From assembly GCF_023898315.1 (NCBI RefSeq), contig NC_064622.1, forward strand, positions 178,828,178-178,892,177: a stretch of 64,000 nucleotides of DNA, in the 5' to 3' direction. The translations under genes were made by a program, and so were the position numbers. The DNA is from Schistocerca nitens. Lineage: Eukaryota > Arthropoda > Insecta > Orthoptera > Acrididae. Shown here piece by piece: positions 12,501-25,600 of this stretch (position 1 is the stretch's first letter; every line of letters begins with the position of its first letter). The notes under the pieces were generated by a model, which was not told the DNA's origin, searched no databases, and saw nothing but the letters and a program-made list of their open reading frames with translations.

Positions 12501-15500
12501 TTCGCATGGTAAACTAAAGACTTTAGACAGGACATCACTGATCAAAGCTGGTGGGTGTAATGGGACTGATCATGTTAAAGCCTAGAAAAGTAGTCTGCTG
12601 TAACACATAGCTTGACTTGTGTTCAAATTCCAGAAGTTCCATAACACCTGGCTGACCTACTTCTGTTGCAGAGGGATCCTCTGGGGCTCTACAGATGTTT
12701 GGAGAGCTGAGGCTGGGGTGATGCATCTGATACCCCTATTCTGTGATAAGTATTCCAGACATTTGATAGTGGAGACAATTAAATCAATATTGCCGAATAT
12801 GTATTGACTCCATGTTACACTTGGGGTAGGATCTTCAGTGGGTAGACAATTTCAGCTCCTGTGGTTGAGATTTTTTTATATGCATAATAGCTTACTTAAC
12901 AACTGCAAATTAATATTCGTTTAATAAACTGAAAATAATTCCACTACATGAATAGCTCAGTGAAGTTACTTTGTCTACTCGCATAAAAGTACTGAACAGG
13001 TACAATCGGTAAACTGAAGAGCGAGCAGTGCTTGTGAAGTAGCCTTTCCCAGAAGAAAACAACAAGAGCCCTTATCTATCTAAAGGTACGACTGCATTGC
13101 TATAATGGCAAAGTTTTGAACACATCACAATCTTGCATAAAGGCTGAAGCAACTTACAGAAAATGTGGCTCAGCTGCAAGAGTGCATAATGCTAATGCTT
13201 CTCACCAGTAGTTGTGCAAATTGTTCTGTCAACTACTTGGTGTGGTGACAACTGTTTTGTGTCGGCTGAGAACAAGGAATACAGAAAATTTTCGCCAAAC
13301 AGATACCTTAATGGTAAAACAGCAGAGACATTTGAAGCATTAAAGCCACCAGTGTTTGCTTTGTCATTGATCTGTATCCTGAAGAAAACAATTACTAAGA
13401 CACATAATCCAATCATAAGTGGTACTGCCACACACACCAGCTGCATAATTGGAATGTATTGAATTGGCCAAAAGACATAAAGCTGCAGCTAGTGTTAAGT
13501 GGATGTGCAGATAATAAATTTTTTGTACAGATTCTTCAGAAGTTTGCCATTTTGTATCTTCATATTACTTCTAGAGTTTTCTTGATATTTCATTTAGAGT
13601 TACAGAACTTGGGTATGGTTATGCTGGGTCTGCATTTGAGTTACCCCCAAGTTGACAAATTGGCAGTACAAGTACTGCAGTTTTGCCACATGTAGAGAAC
13701 ATCACTCTGTGTGTCCTTGAATACTTTCCAAGAGATACATAGGCATCTAGATGTGTGGGACATCTTCCAATCCAATTAAAAACTATCATTTTTAAGACAG
13801 CAAATGTTCAGTTTGTAAGGGTTGTTAGTACACAGTACTATCCCCACCCCTTTACACACTGGACTCGCATTCAGGACGACGATGGTTCAAACCTGTGTCC
13901 GGCTGTCCTGATTTAGGTTTTCTGCGATTTTCCTAAATCGGTTAAGGCAAATGGTTCCTTCGAAAGGGCATAACCGATTTCCTTCTCCATCTTTCCCTAA
14001 TCTGAGCACCATCTCTAATAACCTCCCCACCCCCAATCCTTTACCCGCTGGATCCATACTCGTCACCTCCCTATACACCAATATCCATCTTGCCCATGGC
14101 CTTGCCATTATCAAACACTATCTCTGCCAATGTTATTCAGACTCCACCTCATTCCTCATATGCCTTACCAACTATATACTGATATGCAACTAATTCTCCT
14201 TTGAGAGGAAGATGTATAAACAAATCTGTGGCACTGCTGAGGGCATAATCTGTTGCTGGGCCATCCACAGGAAACCTTCGTACCCCCCTGCGGGTTCGGG
14301 GGTTAGAATAGGCCCGCGGTATTCCTGCCTGTCGTAAGAGGCGACTAAAAGGAGTCTCAAATGTTTCGGCCTTATGTGATGGTCCCCTCTCGGGTTTGAC
14401 CTCCATCTTTCTAAATTATTCCGAAGAGCAAGCCAATTGGGGAAGGGCGCCGTACATGGTGCACTGTATCCGTCGTGCATTGAGACCTTTAGCCGGCTTT
14501 TTCGTCGTTGCAATGGTGTCCCGCTCGTTTTACATCTCTTGGGCAAGGATACGTCCCTGGGTGCGATTACCACGCTGCACTCTGCAATGTTGCTTTTAAC
14601 TGCGACGACCTTGGACATTTTTGCAGCTAAGATCCAGCACGGTAGCCAGTCTGTTGTGGTGGGGCCGCCATGTACCCTGTTGGTTGTAGCCCCCTGACAA
14701 CACAGGGATCGCTCTACTGATGCCTGCCCCATGTATGCCAAGGAGTAGATGCCCATCTCCCTGGGGCATCACGACTCCCGGCAATGGCCATCCTGCCAGG
14801 TGGCTATTGCTGCGGCTGGGTGGCACCCGTGGGGAGGGCCCTTGGTCGGAGTAGGTGGCATCAGGGCGGATGATCCGCAATGAAGCGTGGTACATCATCT
14901 CTCGCTGGCGGCCAGCCACCAGCAGTCTCTAAGCATTCGAAGGCTCATTTTAAAGCTGACGTTTATGACCCCAAATCGTTCCCATCCCTGGCCGCACCAT
15001 GGGAGGAACGAAAGGCAATAATGACAGTGACGTGTATTCGCCCAGGTACCTCATCTGTACCAGAGCTGATGGTGACTCGTTTCTATCCGTGAAGCCTCAG
15101 TTCTTTGTAGAGCATTTAGAGGACAAGTTTGGGGAGGTGGAGGGCTTGTCCAAAATGCGCTCTGGGTCAGTTTTGATAAAAACGGCATCCTCTGCCCAGT
15201 CACGCAGGTTACTTGCTTGTGAAAAGTTGGGGGATGTTAACGTTACCATCACCCCACATAAGAGTTTAAATATGGTCCAAGGTATTATTTTCCATCGGGA
15301 CCTACTTTTGCAGTCTGATGACGAGCTGCGCGCCAATTTAGAGCGCCGAGGTGTACATTTCGTCTGGCGCGTTCATCGGGGTCCGAGGGACAATCAGGTT
15401 GCTACCGGTGCCTTCGAAGGTGATACATTACCAGAGGAGGTCAAGGTGATGGTCTACCGATGTGACGTCAAACCTTATATCTCTCCCCCGATGCGGTGCT

Positions 15501-18500
15501 TTAAGTGCTGTAAGTTCGGTCACATGTCCTCTCGCTGTACTTCTAGCCTCACATGTCGAGATTGTGGACGCCCATCTCATCCTGATACTCCATGTGCTCC
15601 GCCTCCCGTCTGTGTCAACTGTTGAGAGCCTCATTCCCCTTGCTCGCCGGACTGCAGTATCTTACAGAAAGAACGCAAAATCATGGAATATAAGACCCTG
15701 GACCGACTGACCTACACTGAGGCTAAGCGGAAATTTGAACGGCTACATCCCGTGCGCATGATGTCATCTTATGCCTCCACTGTCACTCCTGCTCCAGCTC
15801 CTTCAGCTGCAAGACATACAGTCAGTTCTCAGAGTCAGAGGACCTCACCTGCCCCCTTGACGATGGGGGCCCCTTCTCTCGCTGTTGCTCCCACACCATC
15901 TACCTCGGGAGCAGCACCCACTAAACCACTGGGGACACCAGTCCCCACTTCTAAGCCGGAGAAGCGTAAGTCTTCTTCGGCTTCTCTCGCTCGGAAGGGA
16001 TCCCTTGGGTCTCTCCCTTCCCAGGTTCCTACCAGTGGCACAGCAGACACCAACCAGTGGCTGAAGAAGCCACAGGTTGCTGGTCGACGGGCTTCGCGAT
16101 CCTCTTCGGTCCCGGAGACTGACTCCAATAAGCCCTCTCAACAACGGCAACCAAAGGAACAGCGAGAGAAAACGACTTTGAAGACCCGTAAGACAAAGAC
16201 ACCTGCGGTGGCACCTACTCCACCGCTCCCTAAAAGCTCTGCGTCTGAGGTTGAGGTGGAGATCCTTGCGTCCGCTGAGGACCTCGATCTCGCCGGTCCC
16301 TCAGACGCAATGGCTAGCACTTGCACAGGTGCTCCATCGGAGACAGCAGGTGACCCAGCGGCGTAATCTGCCTTCCCAGTCCCGTCACGCCTTTCTCTGC
16401 CATGGACAATACCATCCTCCAGTGGAACTGCAGCGGTTTCTTCCACCATCTAGCTCAGCTCCGACAACTTATCAGCCTTCACCCTTTCTTCTGCATTGCT
16501 CTTCAGGAAACTTGGTTTCCAGCAATGCGAACCCCCGCCCTCCGTGGCTATCGGGGTTATTATAAGAACCGAGCAGCTTATGAAACGGTGTCTGGTGGCA
16601 TCTGCCTCTATGTCCTTCACACTCTGCGCAGCGAGTCTGTCCCTCTCCAAACACCTTTAGAGGCTGTCGCTGTTAGGGTGTGGACGCCACAGGCTGTTAC
16701 CGTCTGCAGTCTTTACCTTCCACCGGATGGTGCTGTCGCGCAGCATGTCCTGGCTGCTCTGATAGCCCAATTGCTGCCACCTTTCTTTCTACTGGGCGAC
16801 TTCAACGCCCATAACCCTCAGTGGGGTGGGTCAATGGCGACAGGTCGAGGTGCCACCATTGAGCATTTATTAGCACAGCTCGATCTTTCACTTTTAAATG
16901 ATGGTTCCTCCACACACTTTAGCGTGGCGCATGGCACGTACTCCGCCATTGACCTTTCCATCTGCAGCCCTAGCCTCTTACCGTCTGTCCAATGGCGAGT
17001 GCATGACGACCTTTGTGGTAGTGACCACTTTCCGATCTTTCTGTCACTGCCACAGCGTCAGTCTTCTCTGCGCCCTTGCAGGTGGGCTATGAAAAAGGCT
17101 GACTGGGACTTGTTTTCCTCCACTGCCGCTATCAAGCTTCTCTCTAGTGATGACATTGATGCGGTGGTTCAATCGGTCACCACGGGCATCGTTATTGCCG
17201 CCGACTCTGCCATTCCTCGTTCTTCTGGGTCCCCTCGGCGGCGTTCTGTGCCTTGGTGGTCGCCTGAAATCGCTGCAGCAATTAAAGATCGCTGGCGGGC
17301 GCTCCAGCGTCACAAGCGACATCCCTGCATTGAACACCTCATCACCTTCAAACGGCTGCGTGCGCGGGCCCGCCGCCTTATCCGCCAAAGCAAGCAGGAG
17401 TGCTGGGAGCGGTATGTGTCCACCATTGGCCTCCATGTCACTCCATCGCAGGTCTGGGCCAAGATTCGTCGCGTCTATGGCTATCGGACCCCTGTCAGCG
17501 TCCCTGCACTCTCACTGAATGGAGCAGTTTGTACTGACTCCGGCGTCATTGCAAATTGCTTGGCAGAGCATTTTGCTATGAGTTCCGCTTCTGCGAATTA
17601 CCCCCTGGCCTTCCGCTCCATTAAAGAGCGGATGGAACGTCGGAGCCTTTCGTTTCGCACCCACCATCCAGAATCTTACAATGTTCCATTCAGTGAGTGG
17701 GAATTTCGCAGTGCCTAGCCGCTTGCCCTGATACCGCTCCTGGGCCAGATGTCATCCACTGTCAGCTGCTGAAACACCTTTCAGTGGACTGCCAGCGATG
17801 GCTCCTCGACCTTTACAACTGCATTTGGGTCGAGGGTGAGTTTCCGTCGCAATGGCGGGAAAGTATTGTTATCCCCATTCTGAAACCTGGGAAGAACACT
17901 TTGGAGGTGGACAGCTACTGTCTCATTAGCCTCACCAACGTTCTTTGCAAGTTGCTTGAACGGATGGTGAGCCGGCGGTTGACATGGGTACTGGAGTCAC
18001 GGGGCCTTCTGGCTCCATCTCAGGGTGGGTTCCGTAAAGGCCGCTCTGCCGCCGACAATCTGGTGAGCCTGGAGTTGGCCATCCGTACTGCCTTTGCCCG
18101 CTGTCAGCACCTGGTTGCTGTCTTTTTTGACATGCAGAAGGCGTACGATACGACATGGCGCCATCACATCCTTTCTACGCTTCATGGATGGGGTCTTCGG
18201 GGCCCTCTGCCGATTTTTATCCGCAATTTTCTGTCGTATCGTACCTTCCGCGTGCAAGTCGCGGCCTGCCATAGTTCCACCCGAGTCCAGGAGAACGGTG
18301 TGCCCCAGGGATCTGTTTTAAGTGTCTGCCTGTTTTTAATAGCCATTAATGGGCTCGCTGCGGCCGTGGGAAATTCTGTCTCCGCTTCCCTGTATGCTGA
18401 CGACTTCTGCCTTTACTACAGCTCTACTGGCGTTGCAGCTGCTGAACGTCAGCTACAGGGCGCTATCCGCAAGGCGCAGTCTTGGGCTGTAGCGCATGGC

Positions 18501-21500
18501 TTTCAGTTTTCGGCTACCAAGACCCATGTTATGCATTTCTGCCGGCGCCGAACAGTCCATCCTGAGCCGCAGCTTTATCTTGCCGACGAACTCCTTGCTG
18601 TGGTGGAGACCCACAGGTTTTTGGGGGTCGTCGTTTTTGATGCTCGGTTGACTTGGCTGTCTCATATTCGGCAGCTTAAACAGGCGTGTTGGAGGCATCT
18701 AAATGCTCTGAGATGCTTGAGCCACACCAGCTGGAGCGCCGACCGATCTACCCTGTTACGGCTCTACCAGGCGTTAATCCAGTCCCGTCTGGATTATGGG
18801 AGCCTGGCTTATGGCTCAGCATCCCCATCTGCGTTACGGGTGTTGGACCCAATCCTCCACAGCGGGATACGCCTTGCCACTGGTGCCTTCCGTACCAGCC
18901 CTGTGGACAGCATCCTAGTGGAGGCGGGTGTCCCTCCACTGCAGTTCCGACACCAACAATTACTGGCTGCTTATGCTGCCCATGTTTTTAGCTCGCCCGG
19001 GCATCCAAATTACCGTGTCCTGTTCCCGCAGTCAGTCGTCCATCTGCCAGAACGTCGGCCCCGGTCGGGTTGTCCGATCGTCGTACGCGTCAAGGAGCTT
19101 CTCTCCGGGCTTGGGTTTTTCCCTATTCCACCTCCTTTCTGGGCACCTCTGCGTACACCCCCGTGGTGTGTTCCTCGCCCTTGTCTTCGGCTCGACTTGG
19201 CGCAGGGCTCGAAGGACTCAGTCCCTCCAGAGGCCTTCCGCCGCCGCTTTTATTCCATCCTGGCCACGTATTAGGGCTCTGGTATTGTTTACACTGGCGG
19301 CTCGATGGTTGCTGGTCGAGTCGGTTATGCGCTCACTCTAGGGGACCATTCCGAACAACGTTCCTTGCCGGCTGGCTGCAGCGTTTACACTGCTGAGCTG
19401 GTCGCCATCTTTCGAGCCCTAGAGTATATCCGCTCCTGCTCAGGTGAGTCAGTCGTTATCTGTAACGATTCCCTGAGCAGTTTATGAGCTCTCGACCAGT
19501 GTTTTCCTCGTTCCCGTCTGGTGGTGGCTATCCATGAGTCTCTGCATACTCTTGCGCGTTGCGGCCGCTCTGCGGTCTTCGTGTGGACCCCAGGCCATGT
19601 TGGGATCCCCGGCAATGAGAATGTTGACCGGCTGGCGAAAGAGGCGACTAGTACACCATCTCTGGACATTGGCCTCCCGGAGACAGATTTGCGAGCATTC
19701 CTACGTCGCAAAATTCTGGACCTTTGGGACACTGAATGGCGCGCCCTGCCTTCACACAACAAACTTCAGGCCATCAAGGGGGCTACCGGTGTGTGGTGCT
19801 CCTCCTTGCGGGTCTCTCGCAAGTAGTCTGTTGTCCTCTGCCGGCTGCGCATTGGGCACACATGGATGACGCACGGCCACCTATTGCGACGTGAGGACCC
19901 ACCTTTATGTCGCTGCGGCTCCGTTTTGACAGCAGTCCACATTTTATTGGTCTGTCCACTTTTAGCTGTGCTCAGGCAGTCGTTCGCACTGCCTGACACG
20001 CTCCCTGCCCTTTTAACAGATGACTCGGCTATGGCTGACTTAGTTTTACGTTTTATTCGGGCAGGGGGTTTTTATCATTTAATATGAGTGTTTATGTTTT
20101 ATTTTATTGTTTTGTGTTGATTCTGGCCTTCGCCTACGGTTTTCAACTGTGTTTTTAATGTGTTCTCGGTGGTTGGCTTTTCCTTTTTTTTTGTTCCTGT
20201 GGTCGGCCTACCACCGTCACACTCTGTGAGATTTTATTTTGTTTTGTCTGATCTCTGTCTCACACTCTGTGAGATTTTATTTTGTTTTGTCTGATCTCTG
20301 TCGGAGTCTTTCTTGTCCCATGTCGTCTGACGTCTTCCCTGTTGTTCGTTTTTATTCTCTTTGGGCGGTTTTATTTTATTTTATTTATTTATTTATTTAT
20401 TTTTTTTTTATTTTATTTATTTATTTTTTTTTTTTTTGTGGGAAAAAGGGACCGATGACCGTCGCAGTCTGGTCCCTTTAATCCCCCAAACCAACCAACC
20501 AAACCTTCGTAGCTTCCCAGAGCCGTTGGGTAGTTCAGGTTCATTGATGCTATCTCTGGTCTGGACTCAGGGCCAAGATGCTCAATCCTCATACCTCCAC
20601 AATCTCATCAGCTTCTCTCCCATCCACTTCACCTGGTACTTCTCCTCCTCCCAGAATGCCACCTTCTTGGACATTGACCTCCATGTCTTGGACAGCTCCA
20701 ACCACACGTCTGCCCATATTAAATCCCCTAATGACAGTACCTATATTTAGATGGCTGCCAGACAGTAACCCCCAAACCTAGTCTGCAAACAGATTTCTCA
20801 TGCAACATCCTCACACACCCCTAATCCTCCCACCACCCTCAAGAATCAGTTACAAAGAAGCACCCCACTTGCCGCTCGTTTCCCAGAATCACCCTGGACT
20901 GGAACAGCTGAACCATATCCTTTGCCAGGGCTTTGTCTTTCATCATGTATAGAAATGAGGGACATCCTATCCCAGATCATTCCCACCCCTTGCTAAAGTG
21001 GTAATCCATTGCCCACTCAACCTACACTACATCCTGATCCACCCATATGTCACTCCCATTCCCAGCCTCTTGCCACAGGTACCATATCTGAAAGCTGCCT
21101 TGTCATATATCAAATGTTCCGCAATCACTGGAGAGCATGTTATGTCTGTACGACAGCCAAGGAGCTGTCCCTCAGAATGAATGGCTACTACCAAACTATG
21201 GCCACCCAGTGGCACGGCACGTTGCTGAGCACAACATTCCTGATTTCAGTGGCTTCTTCACAACCCAGACCATCTGGGTCCTTCTCCTCACCACCAGTTT
21301 AAACGCTCCAGTAACCCTCCTGGCAACAATTTCTGTTAATCCACTGGCCCCACACCCTCCACCCAAAAGTTTCCACTTCTTTCTGTCTGCCACACCTCTC
21401 TCCCGCATTCCTATCTAACAAAGGATTTATTCTGAAAACTAGCAAGTTATCTTTGTCTTTTGCGTGTGACTTTTGACAACTTAATGCTTCTGTTGTTCGG

Positions 21501-21679
21501 TGAGTGGCCTCTTTTACTCCTAAATCATTTACATTCCATCAGAACTTTCCTACTATATTTTTGTTGTATTAGGTAATTCTTCTCAGTTCATGTATCAAGT
21601 CAGTGTGTTCGTTGTAGAATGAAACTACTGCTGTGGTTTGCATCATCTGAGGGGTCAGAGACGAGGGAGCTGTCAAAAA

Positions 21680-21734
<55 letters not shown>

Positions 21735-22605
21735 AAGATTTTTTTCCCCAATGGAGATTGACATTTTAGTCTAGTTTTCACGTAATAATTGTCAAAGGAT
21801 GTAGAAGTGCCAAATATTAAATGTTGCATCATTTTAGAAATATTTAGTATGTAAAGAGGGGAATCATCACTTGTATACCAAACTGGACAGAATGTCTGGT
21901 TAGAGGAATTACTGTAACAACAAAAAATCTTAAGTTCCCATATTTTTCGTGATCAATACCTCCGTGGGATGTATTAAATGTAAACATGCAGAGGTTTTTC
22001 AGAAATTCTTATTTTGTTAGCCCTAAATCACACCCATTTGCTTATTGATATGGAAGATAATAAATCTTAAACAGCCAACTTGCTTTAAGTAAAGCACAAC
22101 TAGGTTCATTTCCGTAGGATCCTATTATCAAAACAATAAAAGACAAATGGTAAGGTTGTAAAAGTAGTAAACAGTAAATCATTCATTGTCAGCCACTTTC
22201 TCTTCAGTTGACTAACCTTTTTTTTTTTTCCACGAAGCTAAAGTTTTGTTTTGTTGTAAAAGATTTTACGATCTCGATACTGGATGTGCATTAAATACAA
22301 GTTTAAAACAAGATGGCTGCTGTAAAGATGTCATATTCCATTACTATTCGACTGTGGACCTAAACTTACTTCTTTATGATGCAGAAAATATTAGACTTAA
22401 CCCCCAATGGTATACTGAAATTGAAGAGAAGAGGTTTGAAATTTCGATAATTTCTTTGGTGCATTGTACCATTATCTAGTGTATGGAGATGATGTTGTGT
22501 ATGTTGAAAGTTTGAAACGGGGCTCAAATAATTTAAATATTTGCTGACAGGGCTGCGAAATGTTTGAAAATATTATTTTAAATATAGCCCTACTTATAAA
22601 ATTCT

Positions 22606-22643
<38 letters not shown>

Positions 22644-25600
22644 TGTTTCTAATTGTGGTCTTTGGAACAGAAATATTTCAGATCTATATAATTGATCTCC
22701 AGTTACAATGTATTAATGTAATCTTGACAATTATTTTCCAAAAGTGTAATAAACCTTGTGTTGGAATTGTGTTTGTTATATTGTAAAAGTTTTTTTCTCC
22801 TATCCATGTTTCGTAAAAAGTCTGGAATAATGGCAATTCACCCAACTCCAAATATACAGTTGTAAATCAGTGTTTAATACAAGTTAATTCTGAAGCAATT
22901 TATGTACAAATGTACAAGGTCCACAGTCGAATAGTAATGGAATATGACATCTTTACAGCAGCCATCTTGTTTTAAACTTGTATTTAATGCACATCCAGTA
23001 TCGAGACAATTGCATGTCTGCGAGAGAGTATGACCAAGGTCCAGTGGAAGCAGCGAGTGCAAGGAGAATCCTTATGAAACTGTGATCACCCAACAGCAAA
23101 ATAAAAACATAACAACAGTCAGAATAAAAGCAGCCTGTTCAAAAGTACACATCTATGATATCAAAAATCTCATACTGGGTAATATTCGATGCCCCATGCT
23201 CTGTAATGAGCTTGGATCCTCCTTAGCATATTGTCCGCAAGCTGGTAGTGGTTTTTGCTCAAGCCTGTTTCACACCTCGATGGCCTGCCGGAGGTCATGA
23301 GGTTAGCCATTGCATGAACTAAAAGGTTCATCTGGTCTTGTGCATGCTCTGTTGGTCTCATGTCAGCACATACTGCAGACCATCATTTGATTAGAGTGGT
23401 GAAAGATGAATAAATTACTGAAATTTTTACTTCAGAACAGGATAAGATATTCGAAGATCTCATTCAAACACTGCACTCAGACACTGTACATATTGGTACA
23501 ATACATGATTGATTACCTCCCTGCTGAACTCTTGGGACTGCAGGCCTGAGATGAGTGTTGGTACCTAGCCACCTGCTCACTCTTAGGTATCTGGTATCAG
23601 ACAAATCCTGCACGCACAGGTGAAGAGAAACCCAGTGCCGTTGATAATAAGCTCCATTCCTTTTGTTTCCTTGCCTGTCTTCTTCACGCACCATTGTGCT
23701 TGAGTAATTGTCCTGTTATTTGTAATGAATGCCCATTTGGATTGCGTGGAAACTGTTACATGCTAAGTTGATACAGCCTGTTCAATTGCCATCAAGAAGA
23801 CAGTGTACATTCCTGTTGCATTCTCCTTTGAGCCTTGTAGGTAGTGGTCTTCAGCTGGCAGTGTTACCGTGGGAGACCACCATGAAGCATTGTTGCCTTC
23901 GTGTGTGGAGATGCAGTAAGATATGCTGAACTGCCCAGAGAATGCAGGTTTATTCTTAATTGTTACACAGATTTCCGCCTGCTTAGCTGGATAGTAATGT
24001 GCTTGCCTCTCATGCAGTGGGCCCAGGTTCGATTCCTGGCCGGGTTGGAGATTTTCTCCGCTCGTGGACTGGGTGTTGTGTTGTCCTTATCATCATTCAT
24101 CCTCATTGACGACACGTGAGCCGCCCAGTGCGGTGTCGACTGAAATAAGACTTGCACTTGGTGGCCGAACTTCCCCGGGTGGGGCCTCCTGGCCAGCAAC
24201 GCCATACAATCATTCCATTTTTTTGTTGCACAGATGCCTGTATATTGTGATTTCCTGTGGTTAGGAGTTTTGGAACATGAGATTTCCCATCAAAGTACAC
24301 AAACTAGATTAAACATGGGACGATACAAAACTTTTTTTGTACAGTTCACTGAAGTTAGTTTGTTGTTACTTTTTATTAATACAGTGGTAATTTTTAAAGT
24401 TATCTGTAATGAATCAGAGTTAGTCTATTTATAAGACAGAATTCTGTACAATGTTAGAGGTTGTGGACGTGGAAGTAGATTCTTTTGTACAAGCAATAAT
24501 TTATTAAAACCTAGCAGTCCAGTAAGAAGGGGAAGGTTAAAATTTAAAAGGGTAGCTGGGTGCAGCAACAATTATATTCTCAGAATTTTACTTGAATGAA
24601 ATTTAACATCTGCCGTTTCACACAGTTTTAGGCACTCTTGAAATAAGTCTGGTGTTATTTATGCTGTGGTGTCCAAAAGATAATTCAGTAAAGATTTAGG
24701 TGGAAAAATACTATGTTAAGCCTTTCTGTATTAAAAAAAGCTACAGTATTGCAAGGGCTCCTATTTCCATCTTTACCCCGTTAGTTTGGCTGGCATGTAA
24801 TACACAAGGTCTCAATCTAAACCCAAGTTATCGAACATTTAACTGGTTAACTCGTAATCCTATCCAGTGTATGTAATCATTTTCCTTATCTCCACAAAGT
24901 TAAGGGTCTTTGCTTGTATTTATATACTAGCAGCTCAGAACAAAGTTGAAGGTCTTCTGTTAATTGTTTACAAAACCACAATAGTTATAAGTAGTTGTTT
25001 CACTGTGTGTGCAACAAAACAACAATGGCTTCAAAAGTTGATGATCCTGCAAATTGTGGAACATTTGCTGTAATTAGATGCATCAGAGTCTTGTAGTTTG
25101 TGGGCCTGCAGTATCGAATCCAGGAAAGGTTTGACAATGGTGTTAAGACTTTCAAGCTCATGAAACAAGAGAGGTGTATCTAGGCTGATGAAATTGTGCA
25201 GTAAGTGAATCAAAACTGTGGTCTGATTGGTGCTATGGCCATTGAATTTCTTTGTGTTGGGCACAGTACTATCTACATTATTGTCAAAAAACAGCTCAGA
25301 TAACCAGCACAAGAAAAGATAAATTCCAACAGACAATTGTTTTTAGAGTGCTACGACAAAACAGAGGTGGTTTGTCTTATTGCTGGGGGTGGGGGGGGGG
25401 TTGGGGGGGGAGGAGGAGGAGGGAAGTGGATGATCTACAACCAGAATGAAATGAAAACAACTGCTTACGCTGGGATGCCACTGAACTTCACTAAAACAAA
25501 AACTATTTTTCTCCCTGTTCCAATCGGAACACATTAGCCACTATTTCCCTGATGGGAGGGGCATTTTTCTTTTTGATTCAATGGAACATGATTAAACAAT

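Larger units (their letters stand above)
14283..20500 (+). mobile_element. Full-length I-clade/jockey-superfamily LINE with RNase H
   Basis: An 11-bp target-site duplication, aaaccttcgta, flanks it at 14272-14282 and 20501-20511, so the 6218-bp copy appears full length. Layout: 5' UTR 14283-14879, gag-like ORF1 with zinc knuckles, ORF2 with endonuclease, RT and RNase H, then a 3' UTR ending in CCAAACCAACCAACC. The RNase H suggests the I group, inferred from family architecture. Several point breaks make it inactive, yet the reading frames are largely preserved, so it is younger than the PLE it landed in. Base composition is more GC-rich than the surrounding AT-rich intron. Confidence 0.92.

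Noticed and set aside
16251-16565. Several long frames overlapping the LINE ORF1 and ORF2 on both strands (for example 14190-14756, 15835-16150, 17044-17436, 18453-18698)
   Set aside because: These are shadow frames caused by the GC-rich LINE coding sequence; the plus-strand LINE motifs explain the region.
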